A stretch of 45,373 bases of DNA from the IMG/VR virus record IMGVR_UViG_3300032087_002454, positions 1 to 45,373 of that record; one strand, 5' to 3'. The notes under the pieces are model-generated. The model was given only the letters and a program-made list of their open reading frames with translations, had not been told where the DNA came from and ran no database searches. This document shows, piece by piece, positions 45,298 to 45,373 of this stretch (position 1 is its first letter; each line of letters starts with the position of its first letter). The DNA is from a virus. The translations under genes and the position numbers were made by a program.

Positions 45298-45373
45298 TCT
45301 TCTTGTATTCCTTTGCTACTTCTCGTTTACGTTCAGCTTTAACATCAGCAGCTTTTACTTGCTCTTCTCTTTG
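45254..45373 (-). CDS. C-terminal end of an upstream tail gene (partial)
   Basis: Only this minus-strand frame is open to the window edge: 39 codons, Lys/Glu/Arg-rich (EEQVKAADVKAERKREVAKE then KKSDSGTTKKKGLLSA), ending at TAG 45254-45256 inside the tail-nozzle gene (44-nt overlap). By gene order this should be the tail tubular protein A (gp11-like) or a small protein after it. The tail alone is not diagnostic. Confidence 0.45.
   Translation of the reverse strand, partial: QREEQVKAADVKAERKREVAKEYKKSDSGTTKKKGLLSA

Overview
The window is most of the genome of a lytic, T7-like tailed phage (podovirus morphology) that carries no RNA polymerase gene here. Support comes from a portal/terminase/HK97-type capsid block, a T7 gp12-like tail-tube protein, a gp14-like and two very large internal virion (ejection) proteins, a split gp4-like primase and helicase, a family A DNA polymerase, a T7 gp3-like endonuclease and a holin/spanin/M15 endolysin lysis set. 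A class II (adenosylcobalamin) ribonucleotide reductase without a phage RNA polymerase points to the SIO1/VpV262 type of marine phages (Zobellviridae, 'cobaviruses'). That placement is inference. The host is probably a proteobacterium, since one exact DnaA box and a Fur-box-like dyad are present. No integrase, repressor or CRISPR array was seen.

Layout. 1-10432 (minus strand): capsid protein (cut by the window edge), scaffold, small virion genes, portal, large terminase, a triple-repeat appendage protein, small terminase and tiny basic or Cys-rich genes, with starts that overlap the preceding stops. 10433-11281: divergent control region with DnaA boxes, direct repeats, palindromes and a Fur-like dyad. 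11282-16009 (plus): about 18 small early genes, mostly of unknown function, and a tRNA-like element. 16009-29308 (plus): MoxR-type ATPase and VWA/HExxH protein, primase, helicase, DNA polymerase, SSB-like protein, Cas4-like nuclease, gp1.7-like DUF3310 protein, endonuclease I, DnaQ-like exonuclease, class II RNR and zinc-ribbon proteins. 29344-29366: bidirectional terminator. 29389-45373 (minus): lysis genes, tail spike, endolysin, an ADP-ribosyltransferase-like virion protein, ejection proteins, an acetyltransferase and the tail tube. The capsid gene runs off the left edge and a tail gene runs off the right edge on the same strand, so the late genes probably form one block on a circularly permuted or circularised genome cut between capsid and tail genes.

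The most unusual content is at about 10.55-12.87 kb. Several dozen short, perfect hairpins (mostly 6-9 bp stems with 3-4 nt loops, often C-GAA-G or its complement) are packed through the control region and five consecutive small genes, inside codons and across stop codons. Three larger hairpins, each upstream of a start codon, share an identical 11-nt loop (GAACGAAGTGA) on completely different stems. I do not recognise this as a described element. Other points worth checking are a DnaB-type helicase that has lost the Walker A lysine and Walker B aspartate, and a tRNA-like element disrupted by one of the short hairpins.
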